64,000 nucleotides of DNA from Cupriavidus pinatubonensis (lineage in GTDB: Bacteria; Pseudomonadota; Gammaproteobacteria; Burkholderiales; Burkholderiaceae). The stretch's first letter is position 1; every line of letters begins with the position of its first letter. The notes under the pieces are model-generated. The model saw only the letters and a list, made by a program, of their open reading frames with translations, did not search any database and had not been told where the DNA came from. This document shows positions 17,324 through 26,408 of the stretch, piece after piece. The position numbers and the translations under genes are program-made. The DNA is taken from NCBI RefSeq assembly GCF_019602855.1, contig NZ_CP080766.1, positions 2,542,001 through 2,606,000 on the forward strand, read 5' to 3'.

Positions 17324-18405
17324 CGTGCATCCCCTTCGCGGAAGCGCAGGCCGAGCCCGGGCTGGTTCGCGTGCGGGCACAGGTTGCCGTCGTGCAGCGT
17401 GGGTATACCGTCGAAGTACTGCGCTTCAATGTGGGCATGATCCTCGAACACTTCGACGTGGACGGCCGGAGAGGCCGCGCAGCACAGGCTCGCATGCAGC
17501 GCAGGGGCACAGTGGCTGGACAGCGGCACATGGAAGGCTTCGCAGAGGTTCACGGCGCGCAGCCATCCGGTGATGCCGCAGCGTGTTGCATCCGCCTGCA
17601 GTACATCCACGCAACGCGGCTCCAGCAGTCGCCGGAAATCGTCGCCCGTAAAGCCATACTCGCCCGCCGCGACGGCGAGCCCCGGTGGCGTGTGCTCGCG
17701 CACCGCGCGCAGGCCCGTAATGTCGTCCGACGAAACAGGCTCCTCGAACCATGTGATGCGGAACGGTGCGAAGGCCTGCGCCATCTGCAGCGCCTGCGCG
17801 ACCGTGTACGCGCCATTCGCATCGACAAACACTTCGACCTCCGCGCCAACGGCATCGCGCACCGTGGCGACGCGGGCCGGGTCGTCGTCGGGGTGGCGCC
17901 CGACCTTTATCTTCACGCGCGAGAACCCCGCGTCGCGCCAGGCGCGCGCAGCGTCGTGCAGCGCTTCATGGGACAGGCTGGTGAACCCGCCGCTGGCATA
18001 GCCGGGCACCGAGGTGCGCGCGGCGCCGAGCAACTGCATGAGCGACACGTCGAGCAGGCGCGCCTTCAGGTCCCACAGTGCAATGTCGACGGCCGAAATC
18101 GCCTGGGCGCACAGCCCCGATACGCCGAGGTTGCGCACGGCGCCCTTCATGGCGCGCCAGCTGGCGTTCGTGGCCATGGCGTCGGTGCCGAGCAAACGCG
18201 GCACCAGCAGTTGCGCAATGATCGGGATGACGGCCTGGTCGGAGTACCCATACCCGCACCCGGTGACGCCGCCGGCGGCGGCATGCACCACCACCAGCGT
18301 GACATGGTCCCACTCCAGCGTCCCGTCGGATTCCGGAGCCGGCAAGGGAATCCGATAAGCCCTGGCTTCGATGGACCGGATCGGCGTGGCATGCGAGCGT
18401 GTCAC
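17305..18405 (-). CDS. Enolase-superfamily enzyme (mandelate racemase / muconate-lactonising type)
   Basis: A 366-residue (beta/alpha)7-beta barrel enzyme with a capping domain. The mandelate-racemase catalytic set is visible: VKIKVG (KxK base pair), VFVDANGAY (metal Asp), WFEEPV (metal Glu), AAGEYG (metal Glu), LQADATRCGIT (Asp of the His-Asp dyad) and SSHCAPALH (catalytic His). This favours a racemase or acid-sugar dehydratase rather than a muconate cycloisomerase. The GTG start at 18405 overlaps the ThDP gene stop by four bases (GTGA), indicating translational coupling; the frame is open farther upstream but only antisense to other coding. It is the middle gene of a three-gene operon. Confidence 0.85.
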   Translation of the reverse strand: MTRSHATPIRSIEARAYRIPLPAPESDGTLEWDHVTLVVVHAAAGGVTGCGYGYSDQAVIPIIAQLLVPRLLGTDAMATNASWRAMKGAVRNLGVSGLCAQAISAVDIALWDLKARLLDVSLMQLLGAARTSVPGYASGGFTSLSHEALHDAARAWRDAGFSRVKIKVGRHPDDDPARVATVRDAVGAEVEVFVDANGAYTVAQALQMAQAFAPFRITWFEEPVSSDDITGLRAVREHTPPGLAVAAGEYGFTGDDFRRLLEPRCVDVLQADATRCGITGWLRAVNLCEAFHVPLSSHCAPALHASLCCAASPAVHVEVFEDHAHIEAQYFDGIPTLHDGNLCPHANQPGLGLRFREGDARCHLAC

Positions 18406-20216
18406 GGCGTCGCATCCTTGTCCGCATGCCGCTTCGACGAAGCCGTCAGCGATTCCCAGACCTGCCGGAACGTCGCGCGCAGCGTGCCACCGGCATCGGT
18501 ATCGCCATGGAGCATGGCCGCGATGTAGTCGCGTGCCTGCTTCGCCGAAATATGCGGCGGCAGCGGCGGAACATCGGGGTCCGTGACCATTTCGAGCACG
18601 GTGGGGATCCTGGCGGCCAGTGCCTGGTCCAGGGCCGGGCCAATCCCCTCGGGGCGGTCGACGCGCACGCCCTGCAGGCCGAGCAACTGCGCGAACGCCG
18701 CATACCCGAACACGGGCAGGTCCTGCGACACGGCAAACTTGGGGTCGCCTTCCATGACGCGCTGCTCCCAGGTGACCTGGTTCAGGTCGCCGTTGTTCAG
18801 CACGATGATGGTCAGTGATCCGCCCGACCAGCGCTTCCAGTCGCGCGAGATCGTGATCAGCGCGTTGATGCCGTTCATCTGCATGGCGCCATCGCCAACC
18901 ATCGCAATCACGGGACGATCGGGGTGCGCGTACCTTGCCGCAATCGCATACGGCACGGCTGGCCCCATCGTCGCGAGCCCGCCGCTCAGCGATGCCATCA
19001 TGCCGCGACGTATCTTCAGGTCGCGCGCATACCAGTTGGCGGCGGAGCCAGAGTCGCAGGTCAGGATGCAGCCGTCGGGAAGCCGTTCGGACAGTTCCAC
19101 GAACACGCGCTGTGGATTGATCGGGTTGGCCTTGGCGGCAGCGCGCTGGGCCAGCACCTGCCACCACTCGGCGACGTTGTGTTCGATCTCCTGCTGCCAG
19201 GCGAGCGGCTTCTGCTCCAGCATCGGCAGCAGCGCACGCAGGGTGGCCGCGCTGTCGCCCTCCAGGCAGATCTCCATCGGGTAGCGCAGGTTCAGCATGC
19301 GTGCGTCGATGTCGATCTGCACCCCGCGGGCCTTGCCTTCTTCGGGCAGGAACTCGGAATACGGGAAGGCCGAGCCCACCATCAGCAAGGTGTCGCATCC
19401 CGTCATCAGCTCCCAGCTTGGCTTGGTGCCGAGCAGGCCGATGCTGCCGGTGACAAAGGGCAGGTCGTCCGGCACGGCGGCCTTGCCCAGCAGCGCCTTG
19501 GCCACCCCTGCGCCGAGCCGGCGCGCCACCTCGATGACTTCATCGGTGGCTTGCAGGGCGCCGGCGCCCACCAGCATCGCCACCTTGCTGCCCGCATTGA
19601 GCACGTCGGCGGCGCGGCGAAGATCCGGCTCCGGCGGCACCAGCGCGCGCGCGGTGTAGCCGATGCCGGTATGCACCGTGCCGTGCTCGCGTGGCGGCAC
19701 GGGTACGGCAGGCAGGTTCTGCACGTCGTTCGGAATGATGATGCACGTGACCGTGCGCCGTTCGATGGCGATGCGCATGGCGCGGTCCACCAGGTGACGC
19801 ATCTGCGCGGGATCGATCGCCATCGCCACGAAGTCGCGCGCCACGTCCTTCATCAGCGTGGTCAGGTCGACCTCCTGCTGATAGTCGCCGCCCAGCGCCG
19901 CGCGCTTTTGCTGGCCGACGATGGCCACCACGGGCTGGTGGTCCATTTTTGCGTCGTACAGGCCATTGAGCAGGTGAATGGCGCCGGGGCCGGACGTGGC
20001 CAGGCATACCCCGGCCTCGCCGGTGAACTTGGCATGCGCGCACGCCATGAAGGCGGCCAGTTCCTCATGGCGCGCCTGGATGAACTCCGGGTCGTTGTCG
20101 GCGCGACCGAACGCTCCCATCAGCCCGTTGATGCCATCGCCCGGGTAGCCAAATACACGCCGGACGCCCCATTCCCGCAAGCGCTTGAGCACAAAATCCG
20201 AAACAGTCATTGCCAT
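18402..20216 (-). CDS. Thiamine-diphosphate enzyme, pyruvate oxidase / acetolactate-synthase-like
   Basis: A 604-residue ThDP-dependent enzyme. The N-terminal PYR domain carries the catalytic Glu in ARHEELAAFMA and FGYPGDG; the central TPP_M domain spans about 195-330; the C-terminal PP domain holds GDGAMQMNGINA followed by LNNGDLN, the ThDP/Mg2+ motif. The family contains PoxB-type pyruvate oxidases (YdaP-like) and acetolactate-synthase-like proteins; the FAD-binding character cannot be settled by eye. The start at 20216 is chosen because it follows a GGAG ribosome site; alternatives at 20228 and 20246 have none. The four-base overlap with the next gene places it first in a three-gene operon with an enolase-superfamily enzyme and an FAD/Fe-S dehydrogenase. 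Confidence 0.85.
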   Translation of the reverse strand: MAMTVSDFVLKRLREWGVRRVFGYPGDGINGLMGAFGRADNDPEFIQARHEELAAFMACAHAKFTGEAGVCLATSGPGAIHLLNGLYDAKMDHQPVVAIVGQQKRAALGGDYQQEVDLTTLMKDVARDFVAMAIDPAQMRHLVDRAMRIAIERRTVTCIIIPNDVQNLPAVPVPPREHGTVHTGIGYTARALVPPEPDLRRAADVLNAGSKVAMLVGAGALQATDEVIEVARRLGAGVAKALLGKAAVPDDLPFVTGSIGLLGTKPSWELMTGCDTLLMVGSAFPYSEFLPEEGKARGVQIDIDARMLNLRYPMEICLEGDSAATLRALLPMLEQKPLAWQQEIEHNVAEWWQVLAQRAAAKANPINPQRVFVELSERLPDGCILTCDSGSAANWYARDLKIRRGMMASLSGGLATMGPAVPYAIAARYAHPDRPVIAMVGDGAMQMNGINALITISRDWKRWSGGSLTIIVLNNGDLNQVTWEQRVMEGDPKFAVSQDLPVFGYAAFAQLLGLQGVRVDRPEGIGPALDQALAARIPTVLEMVTDPDVPPLPPHISAKQARDYIAAMLHGDTDAGGTLRATFRQVWESLTASSKRHADKDATP

Positions 20217-20487
20217 GGCGGTCTCCATCCTATTGGACACCGCCATGCATCACGCATGCCGATGACCACGGGCGCCGGTACGCACCCGGCGATACGCAAC
20301 GGCCGCAATCGTGAGCGCAGCGCACAGCGTAGAAAGTGCGCGTTCCGGTAAGGATTGCATGTCGGGTTAGCGCGGCGGGGGCTTGGGGGCCATGTGCGAA
20401 ATGCGAAGCGCAACGCATGCCGGGCGACATATCACACTGGGATGCATCTTGCATGGGTTACCGAAGTTGTCCGTTGGAAAACGCAGC

Positions 20488-21498
20488 ATGGCTGATGCTA
20501 AGCCCGTTCAAAGCGCCCGTTGCGTGGTCATCACCGGTGCCTCGGCCGGCATCGGGCGCGCCACGGCGCGCGCGTTCGGCCGCATGGCATGGCGCGTGGG
20601 TCTGCTGGCGCGCGGTCAGGACGGGCTGCGCGCAGCGGCATCGGAAGTGGAGCGGAGCGGTGGGGTCGCCCTGCCGATCGTCGTGGACGTCGCGGACCAT
20701 GACGCCGTGGAACGGGCCGCGGCGCGGGTGGAGGCCGAACTGGGGCCGATCGACGTATGGATCAACTGCGCGATGGCGACGATCTTCTGCCGCGCCGACC
20801 AGATAGCACCGGCGGACTTCGTCCGCGCGACGCACGTCACCTACCTGGGCGCCGTGTGGGGCACGCTGGCGGCGCTGGGCCGCATGAAGACGCGCAACCG
20901 GGGCGTGATCGTGCAGGTTGGCTCGGCGCTCGCGTATCGCTCGATTCCGCTGCAGGCGCCGTACTGTGGCGCGAAAAGCGCGTTGCGCGGCTTTACCGAT
21001 TCGCTGCGTTCGGAGCTGATTCACGACGGCAGCCGCATCCACCTGACCATGGTGCACCTGTCGGCGTTCAATACGCCCCAATTCGACTGGGGCCGCACGT
21101 GCATGCACCGGCAGCCGCAGCCCGTGCCGCCGATCTTCCAGCCAGAGGTCGCCGCCGACGCCATTGTATGGGCGGCGCTGCATCATCGCCGCGAGTCATG
21201 GGTGGGCTGGCCGGCGGTGCAGGCCATCATCGGTACGCGGCTGATTCCTGGTGTGCTCGACCGCTTCCTGGCGCGGCACGGATTCGATTCGCAGCATACC
21301 GATCAGCCCTTGCCGCGTGACCGGCCTGACAACCTGTACCACCCCGTCAAAGGGGACCATGGCGCGCACGGCAGGTTTTCCGACCGTGCCGCGCGCAGCA
21401 GCATCCAGTGGTGGCTCAATACGCATCGCTGGGTGATGGCTGCAGTCGTGGTGATCGTGATGGCGCTGGTCGCGGGGTGGCTTTGGCGAAGCCGCTGA
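20488..21498 (+). CDS. SDR-family oxidoreductase with C-terminal membrane anchor
   Basis: A 336-residue short-chain dehydrogenase/reductase. The cofactor motif TGASAGIGRA is at residues 16-25; the catalytic triad text is GSALAYRS (Ser) and YCGAKSALRGF (Tyr/Lys). After the SDR core (about 250 residues) comes an unusual tail with a final hydrophobic segment (WVMAAVVVIVMALVAGWLW) that should anchor it in the inner membrane. This tailed group is a known SDR subclass in proteobacteria, substrate unknown. The ATG at 20488 has only a weak ribosome site; homology starts about 12 residues inside. A 76-residue protein follows 45 bases later. Confidence 0.85.
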   Translation: MADAKPVQSARCVVITGASAGIGRATARAFGRMAWRVGLLARGQDGLRAAASEVERSGGVALPIVVDVADHDAVERAAARVEAELGPIDVWINCAMATIFCRADQIAPADFVRATHVTYLGAVWGTLAALGRMKTRNRGVIVQVGSALAYRSIPLQAPYCGAKSALRGFTDSLRSELIHDGSRIHLTMVHLSAFNTPQFDWGRTCMHRQPQPVPPIFQPEVAADAIVWAALHHRRESWVGWPAVQAIIGTRLIPGVLDRFLARHGFDSQHTDQPLPRDRPDNLYHPVKGDHGAHGRFSDRAARSSIQWWLNTHRWVMAAVVVIVMALVAGWLWRSR

Positions 21499-21543
21499 CA
21501 GGCCGGCGCCATTTGGGCAGGGAATCAATCAAGGAGAACGAAC

Positions 21544-21774
21544 ATGCTCAGCGATACCGAATTCCGACAACGCCTCAGGCAAGCCCTGGCGCAGGTTCCG
21601 GTGGACAAGCGCCGTGCCTGGAACGAAGAGGAACTCATCACCTGGTGGAACACGATGGCCATCCAGGACGAAGCACTCGTCTCGTGGCAGCCTCCCGGCG
21701 ACGAACTGCCCACGGCAATGCTTTGGAGCCTCTGCAACGACCTCGTCGGGCCACACGCGGCGGCGCAGCCTTAG
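21544..21774 (+). CDS. Small hypothetical protein, 76 aa
   Basis: Not recognised. A 76-residue polar protein with several tryptophans (RAWNEEELITWWNT, VSWQPPG, LWSLCNDL) and no signal peptide or membrane segment. The ATG at 21544 follows AAGGAGA at six bases. Its stop codon overlaps the stop of the convergent last gene of the oxidase operon: the four bases TTAG at 21771-21774 serve both strands. Located 45 bases after the SDR gene, it may belong to the same transcript. Confidence 0.65.
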   Translation: MLSDTEFRQRLRQALAQVPVDKRRAWNEEELITWWNTMAIQDEALVSWQPPGDELPTAMLWSLCNDLVGPHAAAQP

Positions 21775-22100
21775 CGGCCGGCGGAGGCTTCGCGCGGGGG
21801 CACCTGCCAGGCCGCGGGCACCTTGATGCGGCTCGCGTAGTCGCCGTGCGCCAGCACGAACAGGATGGCGAGGATGGCCACCGGTACGGCGCTGGCCAAA
21901 CGGAGCAGCGCGTGAGCACGGCCCAGGTGCATGAAGAAGACAGCAACCAGCAGGGCCTTGAGCACGGCGATGGCCAGGTTGATGACCATGTTCCACGTGC
22001 CGAGGTGGAGGAAGGACGTGCCGATGGTGATAGCGAGCAGCACCACCAGGCATGCCCACACGCCGAGCTGGCGGGGCGTGTCGGAAGCATGCGGCTTCAT
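21771..22100 (-). CDS. ctaF: caa3 cytochrome oxidase subunit IV (prokaryotic CtaF/CyoD-like)
   Basis: A 109-residue protein with three membrane segments (about residues 14-34, 39-60 and 65-85). The text WNMVINLAIAVLKALLVAVFFMHL is the hallmark of the bacterial subunit IV family (COX4_pro), a small accessory subunit of haem-copper oxidases. It is the last gene of the act-cox operon: its ATG overlaps the subunit III stop by four bases. It shares its stop-codon bases with a convergent small gene. Confidence 0.85.
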   Translation of the reverse strand: MKPHASDTPRQLGVWACLVVLLAITIGTSFLHLGTWNMVINLAIAVLKALLVAVFFMHLGRAHALLRLASAVPVAILAILFVLAHGDYASRIKVPAAWQVPPREASAGR

Positions 22101-22726
22101 GGGCCACTCCTTCCCGGCAGGTAGAGCAGCGCGAACAGGAACAGCCAGATCATGTCGACAAAGTGCCAGTACAGGCCAACGATCTCCAGACGCCCCGGAT
22201 CGACCGCCAGCGGCCGGCGCTGGCGCATCGCCAGTGCGAACACCACGACCAGGCCGATGCCGATGCACAGGTGGATGGCGTGCAGGCCCGTCATCGCGAA
22301 GTAGAGCAGGCGGAACATCTGCCCGGTCGGTCCGCCGGCGCCCGAAGCATTGCCCGGGACGAAGCCGGAAGCAATGTCCTTGGCATACTCCCAGCCCTTG
22401 ATGAGCAGGAAGACCAGCCCCAGTGCCGACGTGGCCCACAGGCACCGCACTGCGGCGCGGCGGCGGTCTTCGTGTGCGGCCGAAACGGCCATCGCCATGC
22501 CGAGGCTGCTGGTCATCAGCACCAGTGTATTCAGGCTGCCGAGCAGCAGGTCGGTCTGCCGCGCCGCCAGCGGCAGCGCGACGGGGTCTGTCGCGCGGAC
22601 GAAGTAGTACCCCATGAAGAGCGGGCCGAAGAACATCAGCTCGGTGCCCAGGAAGACCCACATGCCGAGCCGCGAGGCCACAGCTTGCTGTCCGGTACTG
22701 TCGAACTGGAACGGCGGCGCGCTCAT
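22097..22726 (-). CDS. ctaE: caa3 cytochrome oxidase subunit III
   Basis: A 209-residue integral membrane protein with five predicted segments, matching the short (five-helix) subunit III of caa3-type oxidases. The family text [22 protein letters not shown], with the conserved Glu in helix I, and [15 protein letters not shown] and [18 protein letters not shown] near the end are diagnostic. The subunit stabilises the catalytic core and helps proton uptake. The ATG at 22726 overlaps the subunit I stop by four bases; an earlier ATG at 22831 lies inside subunit I coding and is not used. Confidence 0.93.
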   Translation of the reverse strand: MSAPPFQFDSTGQQAVASRLGMWVFLGTELMFFGPLFMGYYFVRATDPVALPLAARQTDLLLGSLNTLVLMTSSLGMAMAVSAAHEDRRRAAVRCLWATSALGLVFLLIKGWEYAKDIASGFVPGNASGAGGPTGQMFRLLYFAMTGLHAIHLCIGIGLVVVFALAMRQRRPLAVDPGRLEIVGLYWHFVDMIWLFLFALLYLPGRSGP

Positions 22727-24360
22727 TGCGGCGTCTCCTTGCCCGAAACGGGGTCGTAGCAGTAAGGGTCGGCACCGACCTTGGGCACTTGCGCAAAGTT
22801 GCGGGTCGGCGGCGGCGATGTGGTCTGCCATTCAAGGCCTGTGGCATGCCATGGGTTGGCTGGCGCGCGTTCTGCGCGGAACAGCGAGTGGATCAGGTAG
22901 ACCAGCGGCATCAGGTAGCCGATCGCGAGGATCGAACCGCCCGCGGAAGACAGGATATTGAGCACCTGGAATTCGGGCGGGTAGGCGTGGTAGCGGCGCG
23001 GCATCCCTTCGAAACCGAGCAGGAACTGCGGAAAGAAGGTCAGGTTGAAGCCGAGGAAGATCACCACGGCCGCGATGCGCGCCCAGTTCTCCGGGTAGCG
23101 GCGGCCCGTCATTTTCGGCCACCAGAAATGCAGGCCGCCAAGATAGGCCATGACCGCGCCGCCCACCATGATGTAGTGGAAATGCGCGATTACGAAGTAG
23201 GTATCGGTCAGGTGGACGTCGAGCGCCAGCGCCGCCAGGATCAGCCCCGTAAGGCCGCCTATCGTGAACAGCCCGACAAAGCCGAGCGCGTACAGCATCG
23301 GCGCGGACAGGCGGATGCTGCCCTTGTACAGCGTCGCGGTCCAGTTGAAGACCTTGATGGCCGACGGCACCGCCACCAGAAAGCTCAGCAGCGAGAACGT
23401 CACGCTCGCGCGGTAGGACTGGCCGCTCACGAACATGTGGTGGCCCCATACCAGGAAGCCGAGGCTGGCGATGCCGACGATCGCCCACACCATGGCGCGG
23501 TAGCCGAACACGGGGCGCCGCGCAAAACACGGGATGATCTCGCTGGCCACGCCCATCGCGGGCAGGATCATGATGTACACGGCGGGATGCGAGTAGAACC
23601 AGAACAGGTGCTGGAACAGCAGCGGGTCGCCGCCTAGCGCGGGGTCGAAGATGCCGATATGCGCGAGCCGCTCGAGCGCCACGAGGCAGAGCGTCATGGC
23701 CAGCACCGGCGTGGCCAGCACCAGGATCAGGCTCGTGCCGTAGGCCGCCCACACGAACAGCGGCAGGCGCAGCCACGTCATGCCCGGCGCCCGCAGCGTA
23801 TGCACCGTAACGATGATGTTCAGGCCGGTCAGGATCGAGGAAAAGCCAGTAACGAATACGCCGGCCAGCGTCATCACCACATGGCTGTTCGAGAACATGG
23901 TCGAGTATGGCGTGTAGAACGTCCAGCCGGTATCGACGCCGCCGGCGATCATCGCGCCAAGCGTCAGCAGGCCGCCCGCCACGTACAGGTACCAGCTCGC
24001 GAGGTTCAGCCGCGGGAACGCCATGTCGCGCGCGCCGATCATGAGCGGCACCAGGAAGTTGCCCAGCACCGACGGAATCGACGGGATCAGGAACAGCCAG
24101 ACCATGATCACGCCATGCGCGGTGAACAGACGGTTGTAGGTATCGGCCGCCATCAGCGAGCCTTGCGGCGTGACGAGATCGAGCCGGATCAGCGTGGCCG
24201 CCGCGCCGCCGATAAAGAAGAACAGCGTGATCGCGCCCATGTACAGCCACGCAATGCGCTTGTGGTCCGTCGAGCCCAGCCATGAGGCGAGCGAGAAGCC
24301 GTCGCTCAGGTAATCGGGCTGCGCCACGGTGCTGGCGCGTTCAGCGGCTTGTGCTCGCAT
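22723..24360 (-). CDS. ctaD: caa3 cytochrome oxidase subunit I (A2-type haem-copper oxidase)
   Basis: A 545-residue catalytic subunit with twelve core membrane helices, binding haem a and the haem a3-CuB centre. Haem and CuB ligands are visible: [13 protein letters not shown] (helix II His), [10 protein letters not shown] (CuB His and the cross-linked Tyr), WGHHMF (two CuB His) and IAHFHYIM (haem a3 and haem a His). In helix VI the D-channel glutamate of mitochondrial-type oxidases (HPEVY) is replaced by YSHPAVY; this YS motif marks the A2 subfamily, where Tyr-Ser substitutes for the Glu. The ATG at 24360 lies 20 bases inside the subunit II stop, the only junction in the operon that is not a four-base overlap. 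Confidence 0.95.
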   Translation of the reverse strand: MRAQAAERASTVAQPDYLSDGFSLASWLGSTDHKRIAWLYMGAITLFFFIGGAAATLIRLDLVTPQGSLMAADTYNRLFTAHGVIMVWLFLIPSIPSVLGNFLVPLMIGARDMAFPRLNLASWYLYVAGGLLTLGAMIAGGVDTGWTFYTPYSTMFSNSHVVMTLAGVFVTGFSSILTGLNIIVTVHTLRAPGMTWLRLPLFVWAAYGTSLILVLATPVLAMTLCLVALERLAHIGIFDPALGGDPLLFQHLFWFYSHPAVYIMILPAMGVASEIIPCFARRPVFGYRAMVWAIVGIASLGFLVWGHHMFVSGQSYRASVTFSLLSFLVAVPSAIKVFNWTATLYKGSIRLSAPMLYALGFVGLFTIGGLTGLILAALALDVHLTDTYFVIAHFHYIMVGGAVMAYLGGLHFWWPKMTGRRYPENWARIAAVVIFLGFNLTFFPQFLLGFEGMPRRYHAYPPEFQVLNILSSAGGSILAIGYLMPLVYLIHSLFRAERAPANPWHATGLEWQTTSPPPTRNFAQVPKVGADPYCYDPVSGKETPQ

Positions 24361-25291
24361 CGGCGGCTCCCATGCTGCGCAGGTATTCGATGATGGCGAG
24401 AATGTCCTGCTCGTCGATCTGGCCCTGGTAGGTCGGCATGATGGGCGCATAGCCCGCGACGATGTCCTTGTGCGGCGTCAGGATCGCGTCGCGTACGTAG
24501 GCCGCGTCGGCGGTCACCGTGCGTCCATCCTGCAGGGTGACCGTGCGGCCCATGAGCCCGTCCAGCCTCGGTGCCTGCACCGTTGCGCCGGCGTCGTGGC
24601 AGGCGGCACAGCCATAATGCCGGAACAGTGCGCTGCCGCGCGCCGCCGTGGTTTCAGGGCCCACGTCCGCGTCCAGCCATCGCGCAAACTCCGCGGGCGG
24701 CATCACCACGATGCGCCCCTGCATGGCGGCGTGGTCGGTGCCGCAGTACTCCGCGCAGAACAGCCGATACACGCCGGCATGCGTCGCGGTGAAGCGCAGC
24801 GTGGTGTAGCGGCCCGGCACCACGTCCTGCTTGATCCGGAACGCGGGCACGTAGAAGCTGTGGATCACGTCCTGCGAGGTCATCGTCAGTTGCACGGCCT
24901 GCCCCAGCGGGACATGGAGTTCGTTGATTTCACGCTTGCCGTTGGCGTGCTCGAGCTTCCACATCCACTGGCGTGCCACCACGGTGACGGGCAGCGCGCC
25001 CGCGGTCTCTTGCGCGAGCAGCGTGTAGTCATGCGCGGCCCAGGCGAAGATGCCCAGGAAGACCAGCAGCGGGATGGTGGTCCAGGCAATTTCCAGCGGC
25101 TTGTTCGCGAGCGGCGGATGGCTGCGGTCCGCCGGCCGGTGTTCGTGGTAGCGGATCACCGAGCCTGCTATCGCCACCAGCACCGCGAGCGCGACCACAC
25201 AGAGCAGCGCGGTGAGCGACAGCATCAGGGTGTCGTAGCGCCCGGCTGCCAGCGACGCACTCTCGGGAAACAGATGGAAGCTGCTGTTCAT
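24341..25291 (-). CDS. ctaC: caa3 cytochrome oxidase subunit II with C-terminal cytochrome c domain
   Basis: A 316-residue electron-entry subunit. Two N-terminal membrane helices (about residues 20-45 and 65-90) precede a periplasmic cupredoxin domain with the CuA site [12 protein letters not shown] (near 200). After it comes a cytochrome c domain with GCAACHDA (near 243) and the axial methionine in IMPTY, so the complex is a caa3 type that takes electrons from cytochrome c or directly from complex III. No obvious signal peptide is needed beyond the membrane helices. The ATG at 25291 overlaps the SCO stop by four bases. Confidence 0.95.
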   Translation of the reverse strand: MNSSFHLFPESASLAAGRYDTLMLSLTALLCVVALAVLVAIAGSVIRYHEHRPADRSHPPLANKPLEIAWTTIPLLVFLGIFAWAAHDYTLLAQETAGALPVTVVARQWMWKLEHANGKREINELHVPLGQAVQLTMTSQDVIHSFYVPAFRIKQDVVPGRYTTLRFTATHAGVYRLFCAEYCGTDHAAMQGRIVVMPPAEFARWLDADVGPETTAARGSALFRHYGCAACHDAGATVQAPRLDGLMGRTVTLQDGRTVTADAAYVRDAILTPHKDIVAGYAPIMPTYQGQIDEQDILAIIEYLRSMGAADASTSR

Positions 25292-26070
25292 GATGAGCGC
25301 CGCCGCTGCCGGTGTTGCCACAGCCACCAGCCGGCCAGCGCGGCGAACGCGCCAAGGAACAAGGCCCGGATGCCGTCGAGGATCGTCACGGTGTAGCGTC
25401 CGGTCAGCGGATCGAAGTGGACGCAGCGCATCAGCAACTGCTGCGCCGGAGAGCCGACCTTCCCGGCCGAGGCGCGCTCGATGGCGGTGCGCAGGGCCGA
25501 TGCATCGAAACGCACGCCGTTGAAGGCCTGGGCGATGCGGCCGTCGGGGGTCAGCACGGCAAAGCCCGCGGCATGGGCGATCTCGCTTGCGCCGGGTGGG
25601 CGGGAAACGCGCATGCCGATGGCCTGCATCAACGTGCCGACGGCTGCGGTATCGCCGGTCAGCATATGCAGGTTCCCGCCGGAAGCGGCCACCAGCGCGC
25701 CATAGCTTTGCTTCTTCGCAGCGGCCACGGCGACTGTCTCGCCGCTGTCGATGCTGAAGGCGACCACGCGCCACGCGCCGCGTGGCAGATGTGCCTGGGC
25801 CAGCGATTCCAGCACGCCATCCATGACCGTGCTGCACAGGTTGGGGCAATGGTAGTAGCCGGGGACGAGAATCACCGGCCGATGCGCCGACAGTTCGCGC
25901 AGCCGAACCGGCGTACCGTCGTCGTCGCGGAAGACCAGATCGAGCGGCACCTGCTTGCCCAGAGTCGGCGCGAATGCCATATCGGGCGGATCGGGGAGCG
26001 CGAGCGGGCTGGCCTGCGCGTACAGCGTGAGGCAGGTGGCCGTGAGGACGCAGATCCATCGCAGGTTCAT
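25288..26070 (-). CDS. SCO1/SenC-family copper chaperone for CuA
   Basis: A 260-residue protein of the SCO family. A signal peptide occupies the first 20 residues (MNLRWICVLTATCLTLYAQA). The thioredoxin fold contains the copper/redox motif HCPNLC (CxxxC, near residue 77) and a conserved distal histidine is replaced by the GDTAAV stretch after HMLTG, so the distal Cu ligand should be checked. Near the end there is a hydrophobic segment (ALFLGAFAALAGWWLW), an unusual C-terminal anchor that would tether the domain to the inner membrane. SCO proteins deliver copper to the CuA site of subunit II, which is the next gene. The ATG overlaps the previous stop by four bases. Confidence 0.88.
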   Translation of the reverse strand: MNLRWICVLTATCLTLYAQASPLALPDPPDMAFAPTLGKQVPLDLVFRDDDGTPVRLRELSAHRPVILVPGYYHCPNLCSTVMDGVLESLAQAHLPRGAWRVVAFSIDSGETVAVAAAKKQSYGALVAASGGNLHMLTGDTAAVGTLMQAIGMRVSRPPGASEIAHAAGFAVLTPDGRIAQAFNGVRFDASALRTAIERASAGKVGSPAQQLLMRCVHFDPLTGRYTVTILDGIRALFLGAFAALAGWWLWQHRQRRRSS

Positions 26071-26408
26071 CGTGCGGGCTCCGGCGGTGTTTCGGCCATC
26101 AATGCCATGGCCCGCTCCACCGGGATATGGGCGACACCGGCGCGCTTGTCGACCCAGCCCCAGCCTTTGAGCACGGCCTGCTTGTCAGCGTCGAAACGCG
26201 CGCGTTCGGTTTGCGGGGCGCTCTCCGACAGCGGCAACGTGGCCTCCGGCGTGGTTGGCGTGGGCACGCCGAGCCGACCTGAGGGATTCAGGTGGCGTCC
26301 GTATAGCCGGCCGAGGGCGGCTGCCAGCATGATCGCGACGAGCAGGACCGCAGCGCCGGCGATCACCGCGCGCGGGCTGACATGGCGGGCCTGGCGCACG
26401 CGGGTCAT
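26067..26408 (-). CDS. Small membrane-anchored hypothetical protein in act-cox operon
   Basis: Not recognised. A 113-residue protein with one N-terminal membrane helix (residues about 13-35, AVIAGAAVLLVAIMLAAALG) and a periplasmic or cytoplasmic tail. The tail contains a proline/threonine linker and then DKQAVLKGWGWVDKRAGVAHIPVERAM, which closely resembles a short segment found near the start of some oxidase-associated proteins that ends in HIPVERAM. That same text is known from SCO-associated small proteins in proteobacterial caa3 operons. It sits between actF and sco with four-base overlaps on both sides, so an assembly role is likely but unproven. Confidence 0.8.
   Translation of the reverse strand: MTRVRQARHVSPRAVIAGAAVLLVAIMLAAALGRLYGRHLNPSGRLGVPTPTTPEATLPLSESAPQTERARFDADKQAVLKGWGWVDKRAGVAHIPVERAMALMAETPPEPAR

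Noticed and set aside
15473..18528. Long plus-strand open frames opposite the FAD/Fe-S and enolase-type genes
   Set aside because: They are antisense to genes with intact active-site motifs and read as Arg/His/Ala-rich text without domain features.
14423..20216. Naming the three-gene operon mdlABC (mandelate pathway)
   Set aside because: The dehydrogenase is a GlcD-GlcF-type protein rather than FMN-type MdlB, and the ThDP enzyme resembles pyruvate oxidase, so the specific name is not supported.
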